Assembly: GCF_014851395.1 (NCBI RefSeq)
Contig: NW_024041150.1
Location: forward strand, 62,001-126,000
From: Micropterus salmoides
Lineage: Eukaryota; Chordata; Actinopteri; Centrarchiformes; Centrarchidae
Direction: 5' to 3'
DNA length: 64,000 nucleotides
The notes below the pieces were generated by a model. It did not search any database. It had not been told where the DNA came from and saw only the letters and a list, made by a program, of their open reading frames with translations. Positions 1-13,036 of the stretch are shown here, one piece after another (position 1 is the first letter of the stretch; every line of letters begins with the position of its first letter). The position numbers and the translations under genes were made by a program.

Positions 1-341
1 TGATCCAGAGCTGAGTCTGAAATATGATGTATGGAGTGAAAAAGAAATGGTGACAGTGTTACATGCAGAACTGTGCACACAAAAAATGAACTCCCCTATT
101 TCCCAACTGCCTCTGCAGTCTCTGCAAGACAACCATTCAAATCAATGTTAGCTGACAGCGACAAGAGAGAATCATCGGTCTGTGTGTGTGTGGGTGTCTG
201 AGTGTGTTTCTATTTACAGTTAGATTACGAGCTGCATTAGAAAACACAACAGTCCTCTATGGAGAGAAAGAGAAGCAGAGGTGTGGTGTTTTCAACAGTC
301 ACTTCTGCCTCAGCCACTTTGAGCAGTAATACACAGCAATA

Positions 342-342
<1 letters not shown>

Positions 343-390
<48 letters not shown>
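343..390. repeat. (AC)n microsatellite
   Basis: Uninterrupted AC dinucleotide run of 48 bases. Confidence 0.97.
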
Positions 391-391
<1 letters not shown>

Positions 392-490
392 GCAATGAAG
401 AAGGAACTGCAGCTCTGTTCATACTGGGAGAAACTGCTCTTTTCTCCTTTATATCTGCCTTTTTCTTATGTCACTCTATATTCCTAACAT

Positions 491-495
<5 letters not shown>

Positions 496-537
<42 letters not shown>
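496..537. repeat. (AC)n microsatellite
   Basis: Uninterrupted AC run of about 42 bases, only about 100 bases from the previous run. Confidence 0.97.
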
Positions 538-539
<2 letters not shown>

Positions 540-976
540 GTACTCATTGCAAGTTCCCCAATGAAATGTCTTCCTTGTATTCGAACAAAAAACTTTAGAG
601 TAGCTCATATTTCTTTCTAGCTTGTATTCTTATGAGTATAAATCTCTGCAGAGTCATACATCTAAATATAAGACTGCAGAAAGAAAAAAGAGAGATAGAA
701 AATAATACAAATAAGAAGGAAGTGTAAGAAGGGGGGTTGTAATTGCATTCATTTTGTAGTCAGAGCTTTTGTTCTGTGTCTCTAAAAAGGCGGAAGGAAC
801 CATCTCCATTCAAATGGTTTTCTGTGGCAACAGACATACATGCATGCACACACATAAACAAACACACACGCACACATAAATGCACCATCAAGCCTACACA
901 CCAGGCACATAGACATTAACACAAAAGTGCATACAAACATATAATTAATTTCTTGCCTCCTTTCATCAACAAACAA

Positions 977-977
<1 letters not shown>

Positions 978-1029
<52 letters not shown>
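978..1029. repeat. (AC)n microsatellite
   Basis: Uninterrupted AC run of 52 bases, preceded by a looser CA-rich stretch from about 838. Confidence 0.97.
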
Positions 1030-1034
<5 letters not shown>

Positions 1035-4000
1035 TCTATGTCCAGTTCTAACAGTGAGGTAAGTTGAATTCCTGGATGTTCCTTTCACATTACAGTTTAA
1101 CATGTTTTACATTCTCAGTTACCTCAGCCAAGCAAATAATCACTTGGGATTCCATGCTTACAAAAATATTAAAACACAGAACTATGTATAGTTAATCAGA
1201 AAATGGGATATAGTAAATTTAGTTTTATTAAATATGTATTCTAAGTCTGGCCATCTTTTTTGGCGTTGATCTAAGGTAAATATTACATACATGGGCATGG
1301 TAAGAGGATCTGTCCATGCAACCAATCTAGCAAGAATTTAGTCCAGAGTTTTTGATGATTTGTCATTGATGTTTTGTTAGGTCAGGGCTGTCGTTTGTCC
1401 TCAGTGGAGATGGAGACTTACATGTCTTATCAAGCATCTCATTAAACTGCCTGCATATTTTATCTTTGGCTTGCAGATTTCTTATAAATGTTACCACACA
1501 GGTGAATTGTAAGCGGACATGTTTGAAAAGTTATCATTCAGGTTTCACTACAGAAACAGAAACCCAACAGGACAGGTGGTCTCGGTACAAGTGTACAATG
1601 TAGACTTCAGAAAATGCAGAAACACACACACACAATGGGATGCTTACACATTTTAGTAAGAAATCCTACTAAAATACCAGGGAAAAAAATGCTCATTCTT
1701 GTTGATCCCTAAAAATTGTCATCTCAAAGACTGTCGGCCAGCAGCCTGCAGATGTCAAGACACTTGTGTTCAGTTTAGACCTGCGATGTCATTTTTCACA
1801 GAGATGGATTGAAGTCAACCACAAGCTCGATGCTCTGCTTTGCTGTCAGCTACAGCTGTTTCATATGGGCAGAGTCACTAGAAACAAGCATCATTCTGTT
1901 AGCAACACAAAAAAATTACAGTTGAAGAGTAATATTCAATGTTGACGTTCAAGAACGTCAATAAAAGTTCCTGAGAAACTGATCTCCAATATCGTATGTG
2001 TTTTAAATGTATTATTATGTAATGTAATGTGTTAATTAGACAAAAAACTCATGAAGATTTTAAGTGTAACGAATATGTTAGTTCATAAAAAATCATGAAA
2101 CAAACAAGTAGAGTGAATCTTATGTTATGTTGAGACTAATGTAATGCAAATTGAAGCTATTCCCCTGGGACGTGTCTCAAAGTCTGGAATTGAATTCTCA
2201 CATACACAAACACGCACAAACACGCACACCCACACAATGGTTTAAGGCATTTTTCATTTTCCAGCATCATATCTGCAAACCTGTAACTAATTCCAGAGGT
2301 TGCCTAAGCCTAACTGAAACAATATACATTCACACACACACAGTCTCTGTGTGTGTGGTAGTTAATCTTACAGACACACTTCTCATTAACATGTTAATTA
2401 TCATTTAAACGGTAAAGTTCAAAGGAATGCAGAACACATTTCAACTAAAAGTGATGGTAAGTTCCCCTATTCTTTACTTTTACTCTGACCTTCATTTTTA
2501 ATGGATGCTCTGCTGTGATGTTTTAATATAAATACTTCAAAAGTCTAATTTGCCCTGCTTCTGTATAAATAAAATAGACTGACCTAACAAAGTTTTCCCT
2601 TCATTACTGCCCCCACAGTGAGGTTTTCTCATATTCAGTTTTTTATCGAAATAGTTTAATTGAGTTTTCAGTTGTCAGAACAGTAACAAAGTGTCCAGCG
2701 TAACATCATTTAGCTGAAGAATTAATTAACTCTTAGTTGCAGTATTTAAAATATCAGAGGGTTGTTCTGTAGTTAGACGTATCTAAGAGTCGATCTGCAC
2801 AATAATTCAGCTCTGTGTTTTAAATGAAGTTGCATTTGATTAAGAAAACAAATGTCTTTGAATAGAAAAACTGTCAAGAGGACATTGTTATTACCATGAT
2901 ATTTTGTACAGACATTCAGCGGGCATGATTTTGGTGACCTGAAAGTTGCAACACCACTAGGTAGATATTTTTGGTTTTGAGTGAAGTGTTTAAAAAACCT
3001 ATTTGCTACAAATATTCAAGGTCCCCAGAGAATGAATGTTATTGACTTTTTACAGTATGAATCGCCATCATTAGGTCAAACTTTCCGTTTGTTTATTACT
3101 TTATACTTATGTGTGTAATTGCATGCTAAACTAAGATGGTGACCATTGTAAACATTGCCTGCTGAACATAAGTGTGATTTTGAGCATGTTGACATTGTGG
3201 TATTCTCACAACATACTCTTGTTAAAGATACATTTCTGTACTTTTTCTCATCGAAATGCTTTGTGTGCATCCAAAACAATTCATTGCATTTCTTTCCTCA
3301 TAAAACATTTGCAAAGCCAATTTTTAAATCTACATTGTTTATGTGTGTTTGCTTGGCAGTTTTCTTCTTCCTTGCCCTTTTGCAGCATTGTTGTTTTTGG
3401 CACATTACCAAAAGACGTCATTCAGTTGAGTAGCCTGAAACCATTAGCGTGACTGTGCATCACATCACATGTGTTCATACACACATGAGTGCGTCTGAGT
3501 GCACTTAAACGAGATACAAAAATACTGGGATCCACTTCTAAAAACACTGCTCCATAGTGCTACAAATCAAAAACTCCACAGGGTACCTTTAAATCTTTGG
3601 GGTAAGTCCATATTCAAATCATCCAAGGCAAAAACAATATCACTCTTCTCTGAATTCTAACTATCAACACGACACAGCATTTAAAAAAAAAAAAAAAAAA
3701 AACATTTTCAAAGCTGATAGTGATGTTTTTTAATTAGCTGAGACTAACTCCATTCAGTGTATAGGCCTATTAGTTAAATATTCAAGCTGTTTGGCTGTGC
3801 AAACCCTGTTTTTCTGTATTTTATTTGTTATATTGTTTCAGGATTTTTCCAGGTCAAACATTTAGACTTAAAAAGCAAAAACATTTAGGTAATGTCTCAT
3901 CTCCTAAAGCAATCAAGTCTACGTCAAGTCTCAGGTCCTCAATTTTATCTCTTAAGTCTGGCTGCACTCCATGTCCTACAGCTCTGCTCCTTTAATATTG

Positions 4001-4484
4001 AATGTTAATCTGCTCAATTCTGCCATCTGGATATATTTATATAGATGTCAGGGTGAACAATACTTTAGGGGTAATTACCAGTAGAACTTATAATTTATCC
4101 AATATAGTAGAAGAAATCTATTGCTCAGCTAGAAACGAATACTCTGTTAACTGGTTTATTTGTCACAACGATGATATTCCGTTAGGTCTACATGATCTCA
4201 TCTAGTTTATGTAAACCGCTTAACAGGACTAAAACCTTCCCTGAATTACAGTCAAAACTGTGGGTTACTCTGTCAGTGTTAATGTAGCCAATATCACTAA
4301 ATCAGGGTAAGGAGGGATGAGACAGGGAAAGAAATATGAGGAAAAAAATGAGAGGAAAAAAAGAAGAGTTGAGATGAGACAATAAGAGGAGGAAAGGATG
4401 GCCAATGAAAGGGGGGGATGAGAGGGGAGACGTAATGATGCAAGTACCCAAGATAAGTGACTGCCCTATGAGGTTGGCAGACCC

Positions 4485-4487
<3 letters not shown>

Positions 4488-4515
<28 letters not shown>
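4488..4515. repeat. (AC)n microsatellite
   Basis: Perfect AC run of about 28 bases. Purine-rich low-complexity DNA (4310-4430) lies just upstream. Confidence 0.95.
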
Positions 4516-4518
<3 letters not shown>

Positions 4519-5017
4519 TGTGGACACTTGTCACAAACAGCAGCTAAGTAAATGAGTTAAGGCAATGCCTTACACAGAAATACACAGAAGTTTCTAAAAG
4601 TGTGTCTGTTAAGGTTTCTTTTAAAGACTGTTCCCTCATGGCGCTATTCAAACACAATCAAAAAAACATACAATACAAACACAGATGCCCACAATCATTC
4701 AGAATCAAATACAATAGTATTTAAATACTCATAAACACACACACACACAAACTCAGGTCCTTCAGTTATTCTTTTGTAAAAGGATTCTCTTGATGTCTGG
4801 ATGATCCAATTCCCCAAATCTCTGATTCATTAGCATTCTCTTTCTGTCTCTGTCATTGTCATTGGACACAGTCCACACAAAGCCAGATGTACCTCATCCA
4901 ATACTGTCAACACAGTGCGCTAATGGACATATACAAGGTGCAAACACAAGTAAAATTAGACAAATAATCTTCTGAAATGTAAAAGTTAATTGAACACAAA
5001 AATCCCTTCAGGATTCA

Positions 5018-5680
5018 ATGTTCCATCAGCACCGGTTCACCTCAAGGCTGGGTTCTTTCCCCTCTGCTCTTCTCAGTTGCACCTCCAGTCACCAGTCTGT
5101 CAAGCAGCCAGAACAATCTGGAGCTCAGCACTCTGAAGACAGTGGAGATGGTCGTGGACTTCAGAAAGAGCCCAGCCCTCAAGTGATGGCTGAACATCAT
5201 CTCCCTCACCAATAATGCCAGCAGAGGCGTGCAGGAAAGATTGCAGCTGACCCCTCCCATCCCGGTCACAAACTGTTTCAGACTCTCCTGTCTGGCAGGA
5301 GGCTGCGGCCCATCAGGACCAAACCTCTTGCCACAGAAACAGCTTCTTCCCATCTGCAACTAGCCTCATTAAAAAGGCCCCACTGACACCCCCCCACCTT
5401 TCTCCTTCCCTCTCAAATACTGTAGATCTTTGCAAATGTAAATATTGTTTAATTTCACATCATTGAACATACGAGGTGTATTGCACATTTGTTGTTTGTT
5501 GTTAAGTGTTAATCGTTATTCTTCTACATTTTATATTTTTGTCAGTCTATCCCATATTTGCATTATGTCAACTGTATGTTTGTCTTTGATTGTCTATGTG
5601 TAGCACCTTATCTACAAAACAAATTTCTCGTACATGTAAAACTACTTGGCAATAAAAGCTTTTCTTATTCTGTTATTTAA
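5018..5680 (+). mobile_element. Non-LTR retrotransposon 3' fragment (Rex1/L2-like)
   Basis: This is a decayed 3' piece of a LINE. The frame from about 5027 reads GSPQGWVLSPLLFS, the reverse-transcriptase motif B region. After a deletion comes LELSTLKTVEMVVDFRK, the usual fish-LINE 'K-TKE-VVDFR' block. Near 5280-5365 is the C-terminal end (LAGGCGPSGP...QKQLLPICN), corresponding to the common 'LPSGRRxRPIRTK...NSFFP' ending. The YADD catalytic block is deleted. The 3' UTR ends with a 'TTGGCAATAAAAGC' tail near 5648-5670, the same type as the tail at 24.9-25.0 kb. Clade assignment is from memory of family motifs and is uncertain. Confidence 0.7.
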
Positions 5681-5682
5681 TA

Positions 5683-5965
5683 ATTCAATTCAATTCAATT
5701 CAATTCAGTTTTATTTATAAAGCACTTTCATAAAAAAAAGTCATCTCATTGCACTTTTCATATAGAGCAGGTCTGTACTATGTTTAATGTGATTTATAGA
5801 GATCCAACCATTCCCTCCATGAGCAAGCACTTGGCAACGCAGGCAAGAAAACCTTCATTTTAAGAGGCAGAAACCTAGAGCAGAACCATGACTGACGGTG
5901 GGTGGACATCTTCCTCGATTGGCTGGAAGTGAGAGAGAGAGAGAGGGTGTGGGGGTGGTAACACA
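5683..5965 (+). repeat. AATTC-headed interspersed repeat
   Basis: It starts with tandem AATTC units (5683-5706), then TTTTATTTATAAAGCAC. It continues with 'gagcaagcacttggcaacgcaggcaagaaaa' (split here as gagcaagcacttggcaacg / caggcaagaaaa), 'gaggcagaaacctagagcag' and a GA-rich end. I recognise this order from a very common teleost dispersed repeat but cannot name the family. It abuts the LINE tail directly. Confidence 0.6.
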
Positions 5966-8272
5966 ATATCACACAGAAAATACAACCAGTAAAAGTAGCA
6001 TCGGTACAGGAAATGAATAATGGTACTGTAATATTAATTAATTAATAGAACTAGTAATAATTGTGGCTCAAGCAATTGTAGTTCAATAATAGTAAAGCAC
6101 CAAGTTTTGAACTGAAAATATTGCAAAACCGCTAAAAGGGAGTTTCAGAGCTCAAAACCTCTGTTGTTCTTCTAAGTCTAACCCTCAGCATTATCAAATA
6201 TTAAAATAATGTGATCCTTACAATGAAATATGGATGTGTGCTTTCACATTCTCAAAGCTATTGTTCAAATCTTGTCCTGTGATTGTGAATCGGTCTTTAA
6301 TGCTCTCAAATCTTGACTCACAGACTGATTGCAGCTTGGATTTGTTTTGGGCTTTTCAGTAGTATCATCTATAGTAATTCATGGAATCACACAAAAATTT
6401 ATGTATTTAAATGAGTTTTAAAATGGGTAAACTGTATTACGCTCTATACAAATTTCATTGTAGAGCTGCTCACAGTGCACTGAATTGCTGTGTGTAAAGA
6501 CGTAGTAGTGGAGGATATATATGACACAATGTGAAGTAATGGAGTTGTATATAGAGTTCAGTTATTTATATCATTAGTATTATTTAATAATGAATTTAAT
6601 AAGGGGTGGGTGTGCCTCCTCATTAAATAGTAAGGATTACGATTTAACTCAATTTTAAAAAGTCAGGTTTCAGGGTGATGGTCTGTTAGAACTTTGGTTG
6701 TCAACCCAATAATTAGCTTTGAGATCAGGATTTTCTTCAATAATTTATTTCTGTTTAAGCTTCTTTAAAGCTTCTACATGTTAAGACATTGCCCTGAACA
6801 CATACTGTAGAAGGAGGAGGCTCCAAATATACTACATGGATGCACTAGAACACACAGTAAATACACATATAATAGTTGTCAGAGAGTGAGCGAGGGAGAT
6901 TGAAAGAAAGAGACAGAAAGAGTGCAGTGGGGTTAATCATCAAGAAAAATGCTTTTCTTGCCCTTCAACGTGAATAATACAAGAACTACTCTTAGATAAG
7001 TTCATAGGAAACTGACAGTATAAATATCCAATATCCAGTATTGAGGCTATTTGATAATAAACTAACTTAAAAATATATAATATATATAGTCAGGGATACT
7101 CAAAACACATACATGCACTGTCCTTATTACCCCCTCTTCATTTATCACAAGCATTAAAACTGTTTGGAAGCCAAATTCATACTTTTTATTGCAACATGAT
7201 GCCACACAGTGAGAGTTTTGTTTAAACTATTGTTCTTGGAATGATGGGATGCTTGATGCATAAAGAAAGACCTACATTAAAAACTCCACAAATGTTCTGA
7301 ATATTGTTCAGATGTCACCTCTCGCTTGAATTAGTCTCACGTGACTTTTTTTGAATCAAAAATGCAATGTTCACACAACGATGGTGCGCAAAGAAACAAT
7401 TTCACATGATTCACCCTGTATTTTATGATCCTGGCTGTGACATTTCTTGGGGCTTAATAATATCACTATGCTAAAAATAACAGGGAAGTGATTGTTCAAA
7501 AATTTAAGTGGGTTTCACAAAGGTCATCATTTTCTGCAGACCTCATTTTGAGTGCACATAGGGCCACTATGGGTGAAATTTCCATTGATATTAAAACTAA
7601 ATAAAGGTAAAAATAAAATGTGTGACAGAGCAGAGAAAAAGGGAAGGAGTAGTGAACAAAGTGTTAACATTAGGGATATTTTATCCTTGTATATACTATT
7701 TTATCTGCCCAGTAACCCATTAAGAATAAGATTAGTCCTGATAACTGAATGTAATTTCATATAATTAGTGTGCTATATTCAGTAAAGCACACTTCCACCC
7801 GCTTTCAAAAGTGATCTGCTTCTGGAGAACATGTCAGCTTCTGTGTATCTTATCCTTAGTTCATAGTTTTTGAGATATTGAACTTTTACTCTTTTTCTCT
7901 TTTTGACTAACCTAAGTCAGAGGATGTTATTAGAAGGAAAGGCTGTGACAAGACAAGAAATGTATCACAATTTCACAGTTCACAGAAATGTATCTTCCCA
8001 CAAGCCTAATTTAAATGTAAAAATCTAACGCACACAGGTGACAGCTGCAGACTTTTTATTGACAGGGACTCAAACTCCTGTTGCCATCACAATTAGGATC
8101 TAATTATACATTCTGGGCCCTTATTTGTCTGAATTAAGGCTGTCATTTTCCAAGGCCGTGTACAAAATCACTACTGCAATTTATTACTCATTTACTTTAT
8201 TTCGTGTCTGAATTTTAAGTGTGACATTTATACAATATGTGGAACGAAAAAAAGAGTGCTTCCAACCAAAAG
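5966..8272. other. Unannotated non-coding DNA
   Basis: AT-rich sequence with only short chance ORFs, for example 7552-7764, which has no recognisable motif. No repeat family was recognised. It ends at the assembly gap. Confidence 0.55.
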
Positions 8273-8772
8273 NNNNNNNNNNNNNNNNNNNNNNNNNNNN
8301 NNNNNNNNNNNNNNNNNNNNNNNNNNNNNNNNNNNNNNNNNNNNNNNNNNNNNNNNNNNNNNNNNNNNNNNNNNNNNNNNNNNNNNNNNNNNNNNNNNNN
8401 NNNNNNNNNNNNNNNNNNNNNNNNNNNNNNNNNNNNNNNNNNNNNNNNNNNNNNNNNNNNNNNNNNNNNNNNNNNNNNNNNNNNNNNNNNNNNNNNNNNN
8501 NNNNNNNNNNNNNNNNNNNNNNNNNNNNNNNNNNNNNNNNNNNNNNNNNNNNNNNNNNNNNNNNNNNNNNNNNNNNNNNNNNNNNNNNNNNNNNNNNNNN
8601 NNNNNNNNNNNNNNNNNNNNNNNNNNNNNNNNNNNNNNNNNNNNNNNNNNNNNNNNNNNNNNNNNNNNNNNNNNNNNNNNNNNNNNNNNNNNNNNNNNNN
8701 NNNNNNNNNNNNNNNNNNNNNNNNNNNNNNNNNNNNNNNNNNNNNNNNNNNNNNNNNNNNNNNNNNNNNNNN
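8273..8772. other. Assembly gap (500 N)
   Basis: Exactly 500 N. The round number suggests a default-sized scaffold gap, so true length is unknown. Open frames spanning it are artefacts. Confidence 0.99.
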
Positions 8773-8875
8773 AAATCAAGGAGCTCAAAATACTATTTTC
8801 CAATATCAACATTTTTAACTTTGAAACATTTAATCCCACTGCGTTTTTGAGTTTGGTCTATGTTGTCTGCCTGTG

Positions 8876-9165
8876 CGGGCGGCTGTGTCTCAGGAGGTAG
8901 AGCGGGTTGGCTGTTAATTGGAAGGTTGGCGGTTCAATCCCCGGCTCCCCTGGTTGCATGTCGAAGTGTCCTTGGGCAAGATACTGAACCCCGAATTCCC
9001 CTTGGCGGCTGTTCCGCCAGTGTATGAATGTGTGAATGTTCGTTTGAGCACTTAGACTCAGTGTATGAATGTGTGACTGGTGAATGCAATGTAGTGTAAA
9101 AGCGCTTTGAGTGGTCAAAAAGAAAACTAGAAAGGCGCTATACAAATACAGAGCATTTACATTTG
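8876..9165 (+). mobile_element. tRNA-derived SINE
   Basis: The head is tRNA-like. A box A-type segment (gtgtctcaggaggtagagcg, from 8885) is followed 30-40 bases later by a box B-type GGTTCAATCCC near 8931. Next come the conserved teleost SINE body (catgtcgaagtgtccttggg), a duplicated 'gtgtatgaatgtgtga' motif, and a tail resembling LINE 3' ends (aaagcgctttgagtggtc, then ggcgctatacaaatacag). These parts match the widespread tRNA-derived SINE of percomorph genomes. It is not a functional tRNA gene, as no complete cloverleaf is present. Confidence 0.85.
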
Positions 9166-10367
9166 TTTGCCCTCTGGCTTCGGCCACCATCCCTATCAGA
9201 GGCTAGCTGCAGCTACCTGGTGATGAGGAGCTCTATTTCCTTTTCTGTAGAATCTTTGGTCAGGGCATTCCGGCGGACTGCAAGATAGAGAGGGCAGCAT
9301 GACCATGTGATGTGACTTAATTTGGATGCAGGGCTCTCCTCTACACTTACATTTCTTTTTAATTTAAAAAGTTTAGGAGAACAGTCAAATTTAGGAGCAC
9401 CTTCTGATCAATGACAAATTAACCTTCCCATTATAAGGCGATTTATATTTGACTATAAAATGACTTGCCGGGGCATTTTTTTAAACCTTATTAAATGTCA
9501 TCTTTTATGTCAAATTCATAAATTGAGTTAGAATAATAAAACACAATCAGGAAGAACAAGTTCACAATGAAATCAGTAGCAACAAAATTCATCTTTGCAC
9601 TGCAGAGGTGGCATATAACAAAAAGGTGGCATTTAGTTATATTTACAGACTGTTTAATGAGGCTAAATTCATGATAACAATGTTATGATGTTAATTTCTT
9701 AAATGGAGTTTGAATATAGAAATATTAAAACTGAAATAAGACTTTAAAAATTAAACTAGAACCACCAGTAGGGGGCAGCAAGTCACTGTCTTTGTCCCGA
9801 ATAAATCAGCAGTTTAAACAAATCAATTGAATGATTCAGTGACAAGCAAGCGACTGTCTTTATGAATGGGTCATTGAATCATTGACTCACTAGATTCGTT
9901 TGAAAATGCATTCATTCTTAAACTAAATACCTTTGCTTAGAGATGCCCAACCTTTTAGCTGTGATTTTGTTTTGAACTATTTTCGTTGATGAAATTGAGG
10001 AAAAATCTGATTATACTGTTCCTAAAATGTAAATTTACAATAAACAATTAATCTTTTATTTACATTGTGTCTGTACTCTGTTATATGAGAGAATTCGCGA
10101 CCTTGCATAACTCTAAACAAACTCCAGCTTTTTGAGCGGTGAGTTGATTTGAAGCCTCTGATTGGCCATTGTGTCTCAAGAAATCAACAGATATGTCTGT
10201 GATTGCCTGCAAAAAACACAATCTCTCTCCAGGCTCTCCAGTGCAAACAAATACGCACTGGTGCGTTTGCAAAATCGGTTTGGCCAATATGCTGTTATTT
10301 GTTTCAACTGAGGGTGCACCCATAGAACCTGATCGGGTCAGTCCCACTGGTGCTCCTAAATACTTTT
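9166..10367. other. Unannotated DNA beside transposon
   Basis: No gene is seen. A stretch at about 9757-9905 (ccaccagtagggggcagcaa, then gattcagtgacaagcaagcg, then tcactagattcg) looks like a dispersed repeat fragment. The region may include the 3' non-coding end of the minus-strand transposon that follows. Confidence 0.4.
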
Positions 10368-12254
10368 TCACTGCGAAAAAAAAATGGTTGCACTGTAGAG
10401 CCTTGGGGATGTCACCACAGTGCAGTTAATCCAGCACTGACATTCACCCAGAACCACCCTTTTCAAAATGAGCCCTTTGAATGCATGCTTTCGGTTGGCC
10501 CCACTCCAATTAATGAGTCTCGCCAGCGAAGTGTTCATTGCTCTTTTCAGGACCCTCCCCACGGTGTCTTTAAGAGTCATGCCTCCGACCATTCCAAGGA
10601 GAACAGTCTGAAACAAAGACATGTACCTCATTAGTTATTTAAGAAATATAGCATGAGTGAGAATGGGGACTGACTTTTAGGAATGATTTGATTAATGCAT
10701 ACATTTCTTTAAATTTCTTTAAATCATCATCAGACATTAAATAATTTCTTTAATGTCTCCTCCAAACATTGTAGCTCCTCAATAGTTGAAAGTGGGAGCC
10801 CAAAATGTGTTGGGTCTGGCGTGAAGTCTGGAACTGCTTGACTGCTGGAGATTTTTTGGAGCTGCACCAGGATGAGCAACTGCTGCTCTCTGATAGAATC
10901 AAGCTGTATGAGGATCTCCTTGGCAATTGGTGTAAGACAAGAAAAAGCAGGCATAGCAGATTAGTAGCAAAACATTGTACGTAGATATGTCAGATTAAAC
11001 CGAGAGAGATCACTTTGTAGAATTCCTACCTGTAGGCACAGCCTCCCGAGAAGACCTGTTCTGTCTGTCGTGAACTTGTGGGGTGTTCTAAAATAAAGAT
11101 GTTTTAATCTCATCACACACATACCAAAGTGAATTTTTATTTCCATGAGCTATAGAATAGCTTTCTTGCCCTTCTTACTTGATATCCAGTTTGGCCTGAT
11201 GGCTGACTTCTGCCAGCTGCTGCATGGGTTGGGGTGTCAGTAGGAGGTGTAGCCTTCAGGCTGTTGGTAGTGGAGACTGGAGACCACGGTGGTGGATGTT
11301 CGCTGAAAGGGGAGAAGCCCTCGGACCTGCTGCCGAGCTGTTTGCATCAGAAGGGGGATCAACTGTGGTATCTGAAAGATGGCCTGGGGACCAAAAACCT
11401 TGACCAGCTGGCAGACTCCCTTCACCTAGAGCTGTCACAAAGGTACAATTGGTCGTTATGTTAGTTTCACCAAGATGCTTAATAAAAGATTAATGGAAAC
11501 CACTGTAACAACTGCAACAGGCCTACAACCAAAATATGGGATGCAGGGGGCTGGTGCAAGTGGAGTGTAAGATTTCTTTTTGGTTGGAGCATGAGGTGCA
11601 GCAGTACTCCCCTACTCCTCTTCCTCCTCTTCACTGCTGCTTACTATTCTTTTATAGCCTCTAACATTGATTACATTGGGATGTCAGTTTGTCATTGGAG
11701 TGAATAATAAATTATATTTATAAATTATAAAGTTGGTTTTGTCAGTAGTGCATTGTAAGGCCCTCTAGCTTGCGGCCTAATTGTTTGCCCAGTGTATTGT
11801 AACTTTTGACACGGCCATAAAAGGAAATTATGGGCCACTCCTACCTATTCTTTCTCTTTGTGTACTCTGGCCTGTTATCCTCATCTTCAGTATTTAGTTC
11901 AGATGTAATTGTTGCCTCTAGCAGTTTTGCACAGGCAATCTCATACACGTCTGTCAACACAAATGCAGATTAGGTCTAAATGGAAGGGCTCCTTATGTTA
12001 CTTGTGCAGTTAGGTTTCAATTGAATAAGTGTGGAACTGTGGAATTTGAGAATGACGCATTAATATACCATGTGAATACATCACACAGAGTCTGAATCGA
12101 GTCCAGTCAGCACCTGGCATCACCCCATCTTTAGTTGCCCTACGCAGCTTTGCAAGAGATACAAAAGGGGCCAGAAACTTTCACCTCCTTTCAGACAATT
12201 AGAGTGGACAACTTCAACCTCCTTTGAATTGACAATCTCCACGATATGATACAT
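10368..12254 (-). pseudogene. DUF4806-type protein gene, transposon-borne, decayed
   Basis: I can trace seven exons with GT/AG borders: 12254-12069, 11950-11845, 11648-about 11528, 11431-11179, 11088-11030, 10918-10736 and 10607-10368. Exon 1 starts MYHIVEIVNSKEVEVV and has a FWPP-like block. Exon 2 reads VYEIACAKLLEATITSEL. Exon 3 has an acidic run. Exons 6-7 carry the hallmark C-terminal domain: FGLPLSTIEELQCLEE, then MVGGMTLKDTVGRVLKRAMN and LARLINWSG. This order matches DUF4806 proteins, which occur in animal genomes, often with transposases; their function is not known to me. Lesions: a one-base loss in the C4T4 run of exon 1 (about 12171-12178), a GAG-to-TAG stop in exon 3 after the glutamates, and a frame change in exon 4 near 11255. 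It lies downstream of the transposase remnant on the same strand, so both probably belong to one element. Exon 3's end and the stop are estimates. Confidence 0.7.
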
Positions 12255-13036
12255 TCTATAAAGAAGAAACGTCATATTACGTAACCTACTTATTCACAAA
12301 ACTTTCAAAGACTTACAAGTCAAAACACATTGTAGGCACGAAAAGAAGAGAAGAATGCACTATACACACAAGCGAAATTATTTACTAATATTTGTAGAAT
12401 GGGTTCACCTCTATAATCTGAGAAACTCCAGCTCCTATCTACGAAAAAACACTAACTAATTCCTACTTAGTCTTCAAAGGTGTCCCGGGCTCAGGGCGTC
12501 ATTAAACGCTGAACTCCATGACGATCAGTTAAACTGAAAGTGCGAAAGCGTACCTACAGAGAGTTAAAAAGGCATAATAATAAACAAAAACAACAAATAG
12601 TGTTCCGTTGGAAGGATTGTATACACAGCCCAGCTGGATACACTCTAACTGAGCGGAGTTCTCTCATCACAGGGGTTTAAACAATAAAGGAGAAATAATA
12701 TATTCGAAAGGTGAGGAATGTTGATAAAGATTAACAAAACAAAAAAAAAATGCTGGAGCACAAATGACTTCTCCCGAGACTGCCATTCACCAGAGGAAGT
12801 AACGTGAGATGAATTAGTCCATTCTCTCCACCATCAGTGAAATCAGTCTGCAGGAGTGTACAATCAACCACACCCTCCCTTCAAGCAGGCAAAAAAAGAG
12901 AGCGCAGACTCGTAACACAAGTCACAAATTAGGTGAAAAACCTTCCTAACTAAATGGTAATCAGTGGCATAAGTAACGAGCTAGAACAATCTCTAAAAAT
13001 TACACTTAATCTCTCAACACAACAATTAAGCCTAAT

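Larger units (their letters stand above)
1..5017. other. Non-coding stretch with CA microsatellites
   Basis: I see no gene in this 5-kb stretch. Open frames are short, and several are only translated (CA)n or (GT)n. It holds (AC)n runs at 343-390, 496-537, 978-1029 and 4488-4515, a short one near 4735-4748, and an A-run at 3683-3702. The rest is AT-rich unique-looking sequence, either intergenic or intronic. Confidence 0.7.

Noticed and set aside
237..1027. Cys/Val-rich minus-strand ORFs
   Set aside because: They are translations of (AC)n microsatellites. The same applies to ORFs at 4297-4527, 27294-27482 and 29246-29491.
8221..8900. Long ORFs of about 200 codons
   Set aside because: They run through 500 N, so they have no sequence support.
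8885..8945. tRNA gene
   Set aside because: Box A/B-like elements are part of a SINE. No closed acceptor stem, and the SINE body follows directly.
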